DNA of 64,000 bases from Zunongwangia endophytica (GTDB taxonomy: Bacteria; Bacteroidota; Bacteroidia; Flavobacteriales; Flavobacteriaceae): positions 2,177,501 through 2,241,500 of the forward strand of contig NZ_JAUFPZ010000002.1 in assembly GCF_030409505.1 (NCBI RefSeq), in the 5' to 3' direction. Shown one piece after another: positions 45,808 to 55,155 of this stretch (the first letter of the stretch is position 1; each line of letters starts with the position of its first letter). The translations under genes were made by a program, and so were the position numbers. The notes under the pieces were generated by a model. That model worked only from the letters and a program-made list of their open reading frames with translations, ran no database searches and had not been told where the DNA came from.

Positions 45808-46807
45808 CTTTAAAAAATAATCCCGGATAAGCTTCCTCCGGATCTGTTTTACGAATTAACATGGTATATGAAGATTTTAAAAATCCATAACCATATCCAA
45901 AAAACTGAATTATCGTTGCTATAACGGCTAATGATCCAATTTTGAGGCTTTTTGTTTTGATACTGGCCATAAAAAATAATACCAGAAAATAAAATACATA
46001 TAATCCTAACATCCACCAAATATCTAAACGTGTGGCTAATGAAGAAATTACAAATCCTGTAATAAATACCGAGGGAAACCAATAGGTAATCTTACCACTC
46101 CCTTTATGCCAACGATTTAAGATAGGTCGGGTAAGACCAAATTTATAAACCTGACTATAAAATTTCTCCCAATCTATTCTTCTTTTATGGAATACGACCG
46201 CCTTAGGAATAAGACAGGTTGTAAAGTTCAGCTTTTCTAAACGTAAAGAAAGATCTGGATCTTCACCAGGATGAATGCTACCAAAACCACCTGTTGCTTT
46301 AAAAGCTTGTTTAGAAAGTCCCATATTAAAACTTCTAGGCTGGAATTTATTGACGGCTTTCTTCCCACCACGAATTCCTCCGGTGGTAAGAAAAGAAGTC
46401 ATACTAAAATCTATAGCTTTTTGAATATCGCTAAAGGTTTTATGAGCACCATCGGGACCGCCAAAGCAATCACAATAATTCTTTTCTAAACCATTATCAA
46501 CCTGAGTTAAATAATCTTCAGGCAAAATTACATCACTATCTAAAATCAGGAAATAATTTCCTTTAGCTCGCTGCATCCCATAATTTCTGGATTTACCGGG
46601 ACCTGAATTATCCTTAAAATAATAGCTAATATGAAGTGTACCTTCAAACTCTTTAATAATCTCTTTTGAGGTATGGCTAGAACCATCTTCTACAATTACA
46701 ACCTCAAAATCTCGATTAAAATTTAGAGCGGTCATGCTCTGTAGCAACTCTCTAGTCTCTTCAGGACGATTGTAAACAGGAACGATAAAAGAATATTCTC
46801 TATTCAT
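45800..46807 (-). CDS. Family 2 glycosyltransferase, membrane-anchored
   Basis: 335-residue GT2 enzyme. The GT-A domain opens with YSFIVPVYNRPEETRELL, with VEDGSS and the metal-binding DSD in LILDSDVILP (about 91-100) and the GEDPDLSLR acceptor-site motif (about 191-199). Two or three hydrophobic helices occupy about 245-300. It probably transfers a sugar in cell-envelope or polysaccharide synthesis; substrate unknown. It starts the run that continues with the YbbR protein and coaE. Confidence 0.88.
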   Translation of the reverse strand: MNREYSFIVPVYNRPEETRELLQSMTALNFNRDFEVVIVEDGSSHTSKEIIKEFEGTLHISYYFKDNSGPGKSRNYGMQRAKGNYFLILDSDVILPEDYLTQVDNGLEKNYCDCFGGPDGAHKTFSDIQKAIDFSMTSFLTTGGIRGGKKAVNKFQPRSFNMGLSKQAFKATGGFGSIHPGEDPDLSLRLEKLNFTTCLIPKAVVFHKRRIDWEKFYSQVYKFGLTRPILNRWHKGSGKITYWFPSVFITGFVISSLATRLDIWWMLGLYVFYFLVLFFMASIKTKSLKIGSLAVIATIIQFFGYGYGFLKSSYTMLIRKTDPEEAYPGLFFKDA

Positions 46808-46856
46808 TTTCAGATGAATAACAGCTATGTTATTTTATAAGTGAAGTTAAAAAAGA

Positions 46857-46931
46857 AAAACTGAATTTATCTCAAATTAAGCTAAGCTTAACGATATAGA
46901 TAAGCCAAAACTTGAAGATAAATTCAGTTTT
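46857..46931 (-). terminator. Large hairpin terminator after fabI
   Basis: Perfect 16-bp inverted repeat arms (46857-46872 and 46916-46931) enclose a 43-base loop with its own small AAGCTNAGCTT-like symmetry. On the minus strand the hairpin is followed by a T-rich tract (TTTTTCTTTTTT), so it should end fabI transcription before the glycosyltransferase gene. It is much longer than the other terminators here. Confidence 0.75.
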
Positions 46932-46946
46932 AAATTTCAGCAAAAA

Positions 46947-47774
46947 TTACTTTTCGCCTTCTTTCTCTACAAAAGCTTCCATAACTTCTTGGCTAACGCC
47001 TACGTTAGAGAAACCTCCGTCGTGATATAAATTCTGTAAAGTTACTTTCTTAGTTAGGTCAGAAAATAAAGTAATGGTATAATCAGCACATTCTTGTGCT
47101 GTTGCGTTACCTAGTGGAGACATTTTATCGGCGTATGCAATAAACCCATCAAAACCTTTTACACCCTGTCCTGCTGTAGTTGGTGTTGGCGATTGAGAAA
47201 TAGTATTTACTCTCACTTTTTTATCTTTTCCGAAGAAATAACCAAAACTACGAGCGATACTTTCTAAATAGGCTTTATTATCGGCCATATCGTTATAATC
47301 TGGAAATACACGTTGTGCCGCCATATAAGAAAGCGCTACGATACTACCCCATTCATTCATTGCATCTTTTTTGTAAAGTGCTTGCATTGTTTTGTGGAAA
47401 GAAACTGCAGAAACATCCCAGCCTTTAGCCGTAAAATCATAATTTTGATCGGTGTAATGCTTTCCTTTTCTAACGTTTACAGACATCCCGATAGAGTGAA
47501 GTACAAAGTCTATTTTTCCTCCAAGAATTTCTACCGCTTTGTCTACAAGATTTTCTAGGTCTTCAACTTTTGTAGCATCCGCAGGAATAATTTCAGCTCC
47601 GGTTTGTTCAGCTAAGTTTTTAATGCTTCCCATTCTCATGGCAATTGGTGCGTTGGTAAGCACAAATTCAGCACCTTCTTCGTGGGCTTTTACCGCTGTT
47701 TTCCATGCAATAGAATTCTCATCTAATGCCCCGAAAATGATTCCTTTTTTTCCTTTTAAAAGGTTATATGACAT
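46947..47774 (-). CDS. fabI: Enoyl-[acyl-carrier-protein] reductase (NADH)
   Basis: 275-residue cytoplasmic short-chain dehydrogenase of fatty acid synthesis that reduces the trans-2-enoyl-ACP double bond. The N-terminus GKKGIIFGALDENSIAWK is the FabI cofactor loop. HSIGMSV and the Tyr-x6-Lys catalytic pair (in PDYNDMADNKA) are present, followed by RVNTISQSPTPTTAGQG. This loop is slightly unlike the E. coli version but matches Bacteroidota enzymes. It is followed by the long hairpin at 46857. Confidence 0.95.
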   Translation of the reverse strand: MSYNLLKGKKGIIFGALDENSIAWKTAVKAHEEGAEFVLTNAPIAMRMGSIKNLAEQTGAEIIPADATKVEDLENLVDKAVEILGGKIDFVLHSIGMSVNVRKGKHYTDQNYDFTAKGWDVSAVSFHKTMQALYKKDAMNEWGSIVALSYMAAQRVFPDYNDMADNKAYLESIARSFGYFFGKDKKVRVNTISQSPTPTTAGQGVKGFDGFIAYADKMSPLGNATAQECADYTITLFSDLTKKVTLQNLYHDGGFSNVGVSQEVMEAFVEKEGEK

Positions 47775-47852
47775 GTCGAAATATGTTTTTTAGATTCTTT
47801 CAGCCGGTAAAGATAGTAAAATTCACTGCAGCCAAAGGTTTTTTAAAATCTA

Positions 47853-49508
47853 TTAATTCTCAAGCAGCGATACCGCGTGTGCCCTAGCCGATTCTCCAAT
47901 AGCATTTCCTCCCAACATCATCGCTAATTCGTCGATACGCTCTTCTCGTTCTAATCTTCTAATCTTGGTACTGGTTACTTCTCCCGTATCTTCTTTAAAT
48001 ATTTTAAAATGAGCACTTCCTTTACCGGCAATTTGTGGTAAATGTGTAATCGCTAACACCTGCATACTCTGCCCCATTTTCTGTAAAATCTCACCCATTT
48101 TTTGTGCAATATCACCAGATACTCCGGTATCAATTTCATCAAAAATAATCGTTGGCAGATTACTTTGAGCTGCTAAAATACTTTTTACGGCCAACATGAT
48201 TCGGGATAATTCTCCTCCCGAAGCTGCTTTGCGTATTTCTTTGAAACTTCCGCCTTTATTTGCCGCTAAATACCATCCTAAAGTATCGTTTCCGTTAGCA
48301 AAAAACTTTTCTCCCTGTTCTAAGCTAATTTTCAATTTAGCATTTGGCATTCCCAATCCGCTTAGCATTGCCTCTGTTTCTTTTACAAACGGAGGAATAA
48401 TTTTTTGCCTGCGATCGTGAAGACTTTTGGCAAATTTCGATAATTTACCTTCTTGTTTTTTTATTGCTGAAGCGATTTCAGCTAAAGCTTCGTCTGCATT
48501 TTCACTAACAGCCACCTGCTTTCTTAGATCATCTGCAATTTCTAGTAATTCTGAAATTTCTGAAACGTTATGCTTCTTCTGAAGGTTGTAAATTATCTGA
48601 AGCTTATCGTTTGTCTTCTCCAATTCCTGAGGATCGGCTTCTGTACTTTCTAAAGCCGCTTCCAACTCAGCATTAATATCATCTAATTCGATAATCACAC
48701 TTTGCACACGTTCGTGCATACTTTCGTAATTCGCTGAAAATCTCGATATTTTAGCTAAATTATTTCGAACCTCTTTTAGTGTGCTTAAGCTCCCTATTTC
48801 TTCCTGAGCGATAAAGTTGATTGCCGAATTTACCTGTTCGGTTAATTCTTCAACATTATTTAGCTCTTCATAGCGGGCCTCTAGCTCTTCCAGCATTCCA
48901 GATTCTAGCTTTGCCTCATCTATTTCATTCAGCAAAAACACATTATAATCGTACTCTTTGGTTGCCTGTGCCTGTTCTTCTTTTAAAACTTCCTGACGCT
49001 TTTGTAAAGCTCGAAGATCTTTTAAAGCTTCTCGATATTCTAAATTTAAAGCATCATTATTGGCGATAGTATCTATTACCTGAAACTGATAATCGGTGTT
49101 TCCTAAGCTTAAAGTTTCATGCTGACTGTGAATATCAATTAAATAATTTCCTAATCCATTTAAACTTGCCAGCGTTACCGGCGTGTCATTTACAAAGGCA
49201 CGAGATTTCCCAGAAGCTAAAATTTCTCTTCTAATAATCGTTTTGGATTCGTAATCTAAGTCGGCTTTTTCAAAAAAGTTCGTTAAGCCATAATTAGAAA
49301 CATCAAAAACTCCTTCTATTACACATTTTTTATCAGGATTTTTAATCGAACTATAATCTGCCCGATTTCCTAAAAGCAAACCTAATGCACCCAGCATAAT
49401 AGATTTCCCTGCTCCGGTTTCTCCAGTAATAATGGTAAAACCAGGCTGTAAATTCATGTTGATATCTTCGATCAACGCGTAATTTTTAATAGATAAAGAT
49501 GTAAGCAA
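47853..49508 (-). CDS. recN: DNA repair protein RecN
   Basis: 551-residue SMC-like ATPase that acts in double-strand-break repair. The N-terminal Walker A GETGAGKSIMLGALG lies at about 30-44. Long coiled-coil arms span about 150-370. The C-terminal ABC signature AASGGELSRIMLA and Walker B TIIFDEIDTGVSGD complete the head. The length is as expected. It lies downstream of the DUF4835 gene with a 71-bp gap and could be the tail of the bamD-rpoZ-coaBC operon. Confidence 0.96.
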   Translation of the reverse strand: MLTSLSIKNYALIEDINMNLQPGFTIITGETGAGKSIMLGALGLLLGNRADYSSIKNPDKKCVIEGVFDVSNYGLTNFFEKADLDYESKTIIRREILASGKSRAFVNDTPVTLASLNGLGNYLIDIHSQHETLSLGNTDYQFQVIDTIANNDALNLEYREALKDLRALQKRQEVLKEEQAQATKEYDYNVFLLNEIDEAKLESGMLEELEARYEELNNVEELTEQVNSAINFIAQEEIGSLSTLKEVRNNLAKISRFSANYESMHERVQSVIIELDDINAELEAALESTEADPQELEKTNDKLQIIYNLQKKHNVSEISELLEIADDLRKQVAVSENADEALAEIASAIKKQEGKLSKFAKSLHDRRQKIIPPFVKETEAMLSGLGMPNAKLKISLEQGEKFFANGNDTLGWYLAANKGGSFKEIRKAASGGELSRIMLAVKSILAAQSNLPTIIFDEIDTGVSGDIAQKMGEILQKMGQSMQVLAITHLPQIAGKGSAHFKIFKEDTGEVTSTKIRRLEREERIDELAMMLGGNAIGESARAHAVSLLEN

Positions 49509-49579
49509 TTTTCTTAGAATTTGAGTCTAAATATAAGGGAGATATTGGCGGAAATCAACTGCCTTTAAAAGAAATATTC

Positions 49580-50464
49580 TTATTGGATTTGGCGCCACTT
49601 TCTAGCATAACTTGGTGCCATGCTGTTTAGCTTTTGGGTAAGCCCGCGAGTACCAACATCGGGGCCATCAGAAAAAACATCGATTATTTCATCTGATTTT
49701 GCATCAAAAAACATTCGTAATAATAACGAATTTCGGCGAACAGAATTCATTGTCCTTAAGCTTTCCAAAGCTACAGCAATAGATTTCTTTCCTTCAGTAA
49801 GATCTTCGTGCATCCTATCCAAGCCTTGTCTATGATAAGTATACATTGCATTTCTATATTCTTTAAAAGAATTTGAAAGTAAATCTGCATTCATCCTGAA
49901 GCGGGACCTGGTATTCCCGCTTGGTTGCCAGCCACTGCTATTACTTTGCTGGGCTACCGTGACAATTTGTTTAGCTTCTTCAAAAAAAGGAGTTCCGCCA
50001 TCTTGCTGAAAAGAATCGGCATCTAAGCCTAAGATTGTATAAACATAAAAACTTACCACAGAAACCAAATTAGAGCTATAAGAATTCTGATTATAATTTA
50101 ATGGCTGATATTCTCGATAAGCAAAATTGAAATCGTCATCACTATAATTGAATATAGGAGAAACCATATCTGACGCAAAGACAGGCCTGGAAGATTGCAC
50201 CTGGATACTTGCTGAAAAATTTTCTCCTTCAAAAGAATTTATTGTAATAAACATACTACAATTAATTCGTTGCTCTGGCGGCAATTCTCTACCCGTCCAG
50301 CTAGTTGTATTTACAAATTCCTGAAGGGAACTTTTTAAGGTTTTAAAAACGCTTAAATTAGCCTGCCCTGTTTGTTCTGCGTTGATTTGAACACTGCAAT
50401 TAAGTTCCTGTGCCTTCAACTGAAAGCAAGAAAACAAAACTAATATTGCAATTATTCTATTCAT
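49580..50464 (-). CDS. DUF4835 family exported protein
   Basis: 294-residue protein with a type I signal peptide (about 1-18, LKAQ). Family landmarks include LNCSVQINAEQ at the mature start, DFNFAYREYQPL, and YTILGLDADSFQQDGG. DUF4835 proteins are conserved in Bacteroidota between coaBC and recN, as here, and their role is unknown. The position beside bamD hints at an envelope function, which is inference. It overlaps coaBC by 8 bp. Confidence 0.85.
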   Translation of the reverse strand: MNRIIAILVLFSCFQLKAQELNCSVQINAEQTGQANLSVFKTLKSSLQEFVNTTSWTGRELPPEQRINCSMFITINSFEGENFSASIQVQSSRPVFASDMVSPIFNYSDDDFNFAYREYQPLNYNQNSYSSNLVSVVSFYVYTILGLDADSFQQDGGTPFFEEAKQIVTVAQQSNSSGWQPSGNTRSRFRMNADLLSNSFKEYRNAMYTYHRQGLDRMHEDLTEGKKSIAVALESLRTMNSVRRNSLLLRMFFDAKSDEIIDVFSDGPDVGTRGLTQKLNSMAPSYARKWRQIQ

Positions 50465-51659
50465 GAAACAGATTGATTAATTCATTTAGAATATCCTGAG
50501 CGACTTCAGATTTGGGCTTTAACCCAAAAGTTTTTACTTCTTCAGAAAAAACAAAACTTACTTTATTGGTATCTTTTTGAAATCCCGCACCTTTATCCTG
50601 TAGCGAATTTAAAACAACAAAATCAAGACTCTTCTTTTTCAGCTTAGATTTTGCATTCTCTAATTCGTTATTGGTTTCTAAAGCAAAACCTATTAATTTT
50701 TGGTGCTGCTTATTTTCCCCTAAAGCTTTTAAAATATCCTGAGTTTTGGTGAGTTTTATAGTTAAAGTCTCGTCTGCTTTTTTAATTTTCTGATCAGCTA
50801 CTTTTTCTGGCGTGTAATCTGAAACTGCCGCAGCTGCTATAACTGCATCTACATTTCCAAAATGCTCCGTAACTGCATCATACATTTGCTGGGTAGTGGT
50901 GACTTTAATTAAATTCACCAGATCTTTTTCTATCTGCAAATGTGTAGGACCAGAAACCAAAATTACCTCAGCGCCTAAATTTGAGGCAGCTTTTGCAATT
51001 TCATAACCCATTTTACCGCTACTATGATTCCCAATAAAACGTACAGGATCTATAGCTTCGTAAGTTGGACCTGCGGTGATCATCACTCGCTTACCTTTTA
51101 AAGGCAAAGAAGCCGACAAATGATTTTCTAAAAACTGAATAATTTCTTCAGGTTCAGCCATTCTACCTTTACCGCTTAGTCCACTGGCAAGTTCCCCGGT
51201 TCCCGCAGGAATCATTGAATTACCGTAATTTTCTAAAGTTTCAAAATTATTTTTGGTAGAGGGATGCTTATACATGTCTAAATCCATTGCAGGAGCAAAA
51301 TAGACCGGGCATTTTGCCGAAGCATAGGTTGCTAGTAACAAATTGTCACTATTACCCGAAGCCATCTTAGAGAGTGTATTGGCTGTTGCGGGTGCAATGA
51401 GCATTAAATCTGCCCATAATCCTAATTCTACATGATTATTCCAAACTTCGTTTTCCTCTTCAGTAAAAGAAGAATAAACTTCGTTTTTGGAAAGTGTAGA
51501 AAGGGTAAGCGGAGTTATAAAATCTTTTGCAGCCGGCGTCATCACCACGCGGACTTCTGCGCCGGCCTTAATAAAAAGTCGAACTAACGAGGCCGTTTTG
51601 TAAGCTGCAATACCGCCGGTTATACCCAAAAGTATTTTTTTGCCTCGTAGTACAGACAT
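50457..51659 (-). CDS. coaBC: Bifunctional phosphopantothenoylcysteine decarboxylase/phosphopantothenate-cysteine ligase
   Basis: 400-residue cytoplasmic enzyme for two consecutive steps of coenzyme A synthesis. The N-terminal CoaC part (1-180) is a flavoprotein: GITGGIAAYKT, the catalytic His in NNHVELG, LLIAPATANTLSKMASG and the PAMDLDMY loop. The C-terminal CoaB part (about 185-400) has MITAGPTYEAIDPVRFIGNHSSGKMG and FALETNNELENAKSKLKKK. It follows rpoZ by 30 bp and overlaps the DUF4835 gene. Confidence 0.96.
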   Translation of the reverse strand: MSVLRGKKILLGITGGIAAYKTASLVRLFIKAGAEVRVVMTPAAKDFITPLTLSTLSKNEVYSSFTEEENEVWNNHVELGLWADLMLIAPATANTLSKMASGNSDNLLLATYASAKCPVYFAPAMDLDMYKHPSTKNNFETLENYGNSMIPAGTGELASGLSGKGRMAEPEEIIQFLENHLSASLPLKGKRVMITAGPTYEAIDPVRFIGNHSSGKMGYEIAKAASNLGAEVILVSGPTHLQIEKDLVNLIKVTTTQQMYDAVTEHFGNVDAVIAAAAVSDYTPEKVADQKIKKADETLTIKLTKTQDILKALGENKQHQKLIGFALETNNELENAKSKLKKKSLDFVVLNSLQDKGAGFQKDTNKVSFVFSEEVKTFGLKPKSEVAQDILNELINLFHE

Positions 51660-51689
51660 AATATTAGAATCTATTATTAAGAATCTTAA

Positions 51690-52022
51690 TTAGATTGCTT
51701 CTTCTGAATCTTTGGTGTTACGATAGTAAATTTTATCGCCTAACCATTCTTCTACTGCCAAAGCATGTGGCTTAGGAAGTCTTTCGTAAAACTTAGAAAC
51801 TTCAATTTGCTCCTTGTTTTCGAAAATTTCGTCTAAACTATCGTTGTAAGTTGCAAACTCATCCAGCTTTTCCAGTAGCTCTTTTTTGATCTCTGAATTG
51901 ATCTGATTAGCTCTTTTAGCGATGATTGAAATTGCCTCGTAGATGTTATCTGTAGGGGCATCAATCTGATTTTTGTCGAGCGTAGTAGTGTTAACCGCTG
52001 CTTCAGTTTTTTTAATATCCAT
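51690..52022 (-). CDS. rpoZ: DNA-directed RNA polymerase omega subunit (RpoZ-like)
   Basis: 110-residue Bacteroidota-type omega subunit. The core NIYEAISIIAKRANQINSEIK matches the omega helix that clamps the beta-prime C-terminus. The C-terminal half (EIFENKEQIEVSKFYERLPKPH) is the extension usual in this phylum. It assists polymerase assembly. It sits between bamD (10-bp gap) and coaBC (30-bp gap), the conserved flavobacterial order. Confidence 0.88.
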   Translation of the reverse strand: MDIKKTEAAVNTTTLDKNQIDAPTDNIYEAISIIAKRANQINSEIKKELLEKLDEFATYNDSLDEIFENKEQIEVSKFYERLPKPHALAVEEWLGDKIYYRNTKDSEEAI

Positions 52023-52032
52023 TTTCCTTAAA

Positions 52033-52866
52033 CTAATTAAAAGTTTTCAACCTTGCTTGTATCTCCTCGTATGCTTCGTCTACATTCGCAACATACTCAC
52101 CATCAGGATAACTTTTCTTGTACGCCTGATAATATTCTTGTGCTTCTTGTAAACGTTCTTGCATTAAATTCCTATAACTATTAATAGCATAGGAATATGC
52201 TGCATCAAATCTTAGGTAAAACGCTTCTTCGCGATATGGTGTACCAGGATAATCTGCTATAAAATTATTGAAAGAGGTAATTGCTGCCGTAAAGTTTCCT
52301 TCACGATAATTCCCACCAATTCTCCAATATTGTTTTGCTATTTCAAATGCTTTTTTCTCTAACTTCAAACGTAACTCAGTCGCCATTACATTGGCTTGCT
52401 CTGCGTATTTACCATCAGGATACTTGTTAAGATAATTTTGTAGTGCTTCTACAGCCTTATTTGTATCTGTTTGATCTAAATCAAAACGCGGTGATTCTTC
52501 GTAATAACTTTTAGCCGATTTAAAAGACGCTTCTTCTACCTTATCACTATTTGGATAAGACTGAACAAAACGCTCAAACTCAAAGCTAGACAAATAATAA
52601 TCTCCTACCTGATAATAAGAATCGGCATAAAGGTAACTTAATTTCTCTCCCTGAGGTTTCCCGCGGTACTGTGGTAAAATCTGCTCAAAGAGACGAAGCG
52701 CCTTTCTATATTTGCGGTTACTGTCTTCTTCTTTAGCTTCATTGTAAAGTTTTTCTGCGAAGGTGTATTTGTCACCTGCATTTTCGCTTTTCAACACTTT
52801 TTGGTAGTCACTACAGGACTGAAGAATAAAAATAAAACCTAGTAAGAGTAATCCTTTTCTCATCAT
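52033..52866 (-). CDS. bamD: Outer-membrane assembly lipoprotein BamD
   Basis: About 277 residues from the ATG at 52866. A longer frame starts at 52878, but a TACTTTTG -7 box at 52883-52890 would place transcription start near 52876, favouring the ATGs at 52866 or 52863. The lipobox cysteine follows LQS, then SDYQKVLKSENAGDKYTFAEKLY begins a row of five tetratricopeptide-like helices (AYSYAINSYRN, EAQEYYQAYKKSYPDGEY). It is a component of the BAM complex that inserts beta-barrel proteins, needed here for SusC-type barrels too. It leads the rpoZ-coaBC operon. Confidence 0.9.
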   Translation of the reverse strand: MMRKGLLLLGFIFILQSCSDYQKVLKSENAGDKYTFAEKLYNEAKEEDSNRKYRKALRLFEQILPQYRGKPQGEKLSYLYADSYYQVGDYYLSSFEFERFVQSYPNSDKVEEASFKSAKSYYEESPRFDLDQTDTNKAVEALQNYLNKYPDGKYAEQANVMATELRLKLEKKAFEIAKQYWRIGGNYREGNFTAAITSFNNFIADYPGTPYREEAFYLRFDAAYSYAINSYRNLMQERLQEAQEYYQAYKKSYPDGEYVANVDEAYEEIQARLKTFN

Positions 52867-52882
52867 TTGTAAAAACATCTTG

Positions 52883-52890
52883 CAAAAGTA
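52883..52890 (-). promoter_or_regulatory. Candidate -7 box for the bamD-rpoZ-coaBC operon
   Basis: TACTTTTG on the minus strand is a perfect TAnnTTTG match. Its distance from the codons at 52866/52863 implies a leader of only about 10 bases and helps choose the bamD start. No -33 TTTG is evident. Confidence 0.5.
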
Positions 52891-53010
52891 CAGTTTTTGG
52901 AATTATAAAAAAAACTTTCCGTACGTACAACATTAACAGTAAAAGCCTTTATTTATTATACCTGAGCGAAGTTTATTTTTCTATTCGTAAATTTTCCTTT
53001 ACTCTAAACG

Positions 53011-53034
53011 AAAAAAAGCTGCCTATAGCAGCTT
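53011..53034 (-). terminator. Intrinsic terminator of dapA
   Basis: AAGCTGC and GCAGCTT arms with a five-base loop are followed on the minus strand by seven T residues (53017-53011), about 30 bp past the dapA stop. Confidence 0.8.
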
Positions 53035-53064
53035 AAATTTATATCGAAATTAATCGAATTTCTG

Positions 53065-53955
53065 CTAAACGATAGCGGTATAAAATTGATTAATAAAATC
53101 ACCAATTTTGATTTGTAAGCCCTCTGAAGCATTTACCAATGGTAATCTTACATTCTTACTGCATATTTCCTTCTTTTCTAAAATAGCTTTGATACCTACC
53201 GGGTTCCCTTCAGCAAAAGCCAAATCTATAGATGCTGCTATTTTGTAATGTAATTGGTAAGCTTCTTTTGCGTTTCCTTCTAAACCTAATTGAACCATGT
53301 GTGAAAATTCAGCAGGAAAGCCCTGTCCTATAACAGAAATTACTCCTGCCCCACCAGCAAGCGTCATTGGCAGTGTAATCATATCGTCACCAGAAATCAC
53401 TTTAAAACCTTCTGGCACATGACTAATTAACTTCATGGCTTGCACAATATCTCCCGCAGCTTCCTTCACTCCTATTACATTATCACATTCATTAGCGATT
53501 CTAGCAATAGTTTCTGGTAACATATTAGATCCTGTTCTTCCAGGCACATTATATAGAATTATAGGAAGCGGTGAAGCTTCTGCTACCAGTTTAAAATGCT
53601 GAAAAATTCCTTCTTGCGAGGGTTTACTATAATATGGTGAAACCGATAGAACGGCCTGAAAATCTTTTAGGTTTGTAGTTTTCACTTCCTCTACCACTGC
53701 CATAGTATTATTTCCACCTATTCCCAAAACTAAAGGAAGACGATTATTATTTACTGTGACGATGCATTTAATTACCTGTTCTTTTTCCTGTTTAGTAAGC
53801 GTTGTGTATTCTCCCGTAGTTCCTAAAACCACAAGATAATCGATACCATTTGCGATTTGATCTTCTACCAATCGCTCTAAAGCTTCAAAATCTACACTTA
53901 GATCATTTTTAAAAGGAGTTACCAATGCTACTCCTGTGCCTACAAACGCGCTCAT
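53065..53955 (-). CDS. dapA: 4-hydroxy-tetrahydrodipicolinate synthase
   Basis: About 296 residues from the ATG at 53955; a longer frame from 54027 adds 24 residues that do not belong to the family. The cytoplasmic TIM-barrel enzyme condenses pyruvate with aspartate semialdehyde on the way to lysine and meso-diaminopimelate. Signatures are [25 protein letters not shown], the catalytic Tyr in [13 protein letters not shown] and the Schiff-base Lys in [19 protein letters not shown] -7-like octamer lies at 54096-54103 on the minus strand, implying a leader of about 135 bases. Confidence 0.95.
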   Translation of the reverse strand: MSAFVGTGVALVTPFKNDLSVDFEALERLVEDQIANGIDYLVVLGTTGEYTTLTKQEKEQVIKCIVTVNNNRLPLVLGIGGNNTMAVVEEVKTTNLKDFQAVLSVSPYYSKPSQEGIFQHFKLVAEASPLPIILYNVPGRTGSNMLPETIARIANECDNVIGVKEAAGDIVQAMKLISHVPEGFKVISGDDMITLPMTLAGGAGVISVIGQGFPAEFSHMVQLGLEGNAKEAYQLHYKIAASIDLAFAEGNPVGIKAILEKKEICSKNVRLPLVNASEGLQIKIGDFINQFYTAIV

Positions 53956-54095
53956 CTTCTCGTATTCGTTTAATTTTATCAATATTTCAGCATCATTTTT
54001 TAAATAGTAATCTATACTAATGATCACTCTTCAGTTAATAAATTTCTATTTTATCAAAAGCTTTATTCAAGCAAATTTCACATGATGCTGGCCGA

Positions 54096-54103
54096 CAAAT
54101 GTA
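54096..54103 (-). promoter_or_regulatory. Candidate -7 box for dapA
   Basis: Minus-strand TACATTTG matches TAnnTTTG and lies about 140 bp before the preferred dapA start. A -33 element was not found, so this stays tentative. Confidence 0.3.
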
Positions 54104-54261
54104 AATAATTTCATATAGAATTTTACTAGCAGGACATCTTCAATATCGCTGCCTGTTTCTATATTTAACAGGTTTGTTTTTTTTGTTACAATAAATACAC
54201 ATCAGTATTTAACGCGTTCAAATTCTTCCGAAGAAACTCAGCATACTTTCTGAATCTGTTT

Positions 54262-54269
54262 TACCTTTG
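54262..54269 (+). promoter_or_regulatory. Candidate -7 box for the split 5'-nucleotidase genes
   Basis: TACCTTTG, followed by CAG, is a perfect -7 match and ends 19 bp before the ATG at 54289. The TTTGCA context is common at flavobacterial start sites. Confidence 0.45.
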
Positions 54270-54288
54270 CAGCGCAACAAATATAGAC

Positions 54289-55053
54289 ATGAGAAAAGAC
54301 GTTTGGTTATTTTTTTTCGCAGTTAGCATTTTTGCTTTACAATCGTGCAAATTTAACCCCGAAACACCAGAGACTAAAGTTGACGGTCGAGAAATCCCAA
54401 TTGACAGTACTGTAAGCGCCGATCAGGAAATTGAGAATTTTATCGCTCCCTTTAAAAAACATCTAAATGAAACGCTCGACAATCCTCTAGCTTATAATCC
54501 AAGTGTATTAAGCAAAGGTGAAAAAGGGATGAATACCGGTATTGGTAATCTAATGGCCGATATTGTAATAGAACAATCGAATCCTGTTTTTGAAAATCGC
54601 ACTGGTAATTCTATTGATTTTATTTTGCTGAATTATGGCGGAATTCGTGCTGAATTAAACAAAGGGGATATTACAACTCGTGATGCCTACAACATGATGC
54701 CTTTTGAAAATCAAATTGTAATTGCTGAATTATCTGGAAAAAAGGTAAAAGAGTTGCTTTCTTATCTGGAAAATGGAAAATCTGCACATCCTGTGAGTGG
54801 CATTAAAATTAAAATGGATAAAGATTATCATATCACTGAAGCCAGCGTAAACGGAAAACCAATTAATGAAGCGCAAAATTATTTTGTGGCTACATCAGAT
54901 TATTTGCAACAAGGTGGAGATAGCATGAACTTTTTTAAAGACCCGATTAATTTATACAATATTGATTATAAATTGAGAAATGCTATTATTGATTATTTCG
55001 AAAAAATCGATACGATTGCAGCAAAACAGGACGATAGATTTATTAAAGAATAG
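54289..55053 (+). CDS. 5'-nucleotidase C-terminal-domain lipoprotein
   Basis: 254-residue lipoprotein (cysteine after ALQS, about residue 20). It consists of only the substrate-binding C-terminal domain of UshA-type 5'-nucleotidases: NYGGIRAELNKGDITTRDAYNMMPFENQIV and VATSDYLQQGGDSMNFF. The metallophosphatase half is missing from this chain and is encoded by the next gene, 102 bp downstream. The two probably work together as a periplasmic or surface nucleotidase; direct association is inference. Confidence 0.88.
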   Translation: MRKDVWLFFFAVSIFALQSCKFNPETPETKVDGREIPIDSTVSADQEIENFIAPFKKHLNETLDNPLAYNPSVLSKGEKGMNTGIGNLMADIVIEQSNPVFENRTGNSIDFILLNYGGIRAELNKGDITTRDAYNMMPFENQIVIAELSGKKVKELLSYLENGKSAHPVSGIKIKMDKDYHITEASVNGKPINEAQNYFVATSDYLQQGGDSMNFFKDPINLYNIDYKLRNAIIDYFEKIDTIAAKQDDRFIKE

Positions 55054-55155
55054 CTGAACCTCTTAGCGATAGAAAAAAAGCCAAGCGGTTTCTAAAGATT
55101 GCTTATACAGCCTTTAAAAGATTAAAAAACAAATTCCCAATCTGAATTTATAGGA

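Noticed and set aside
53956..54027. Longer dapA start
   Set aside because: The added 24 residues do not fit the family and precede the canonical [15 protein letters not shown] start.
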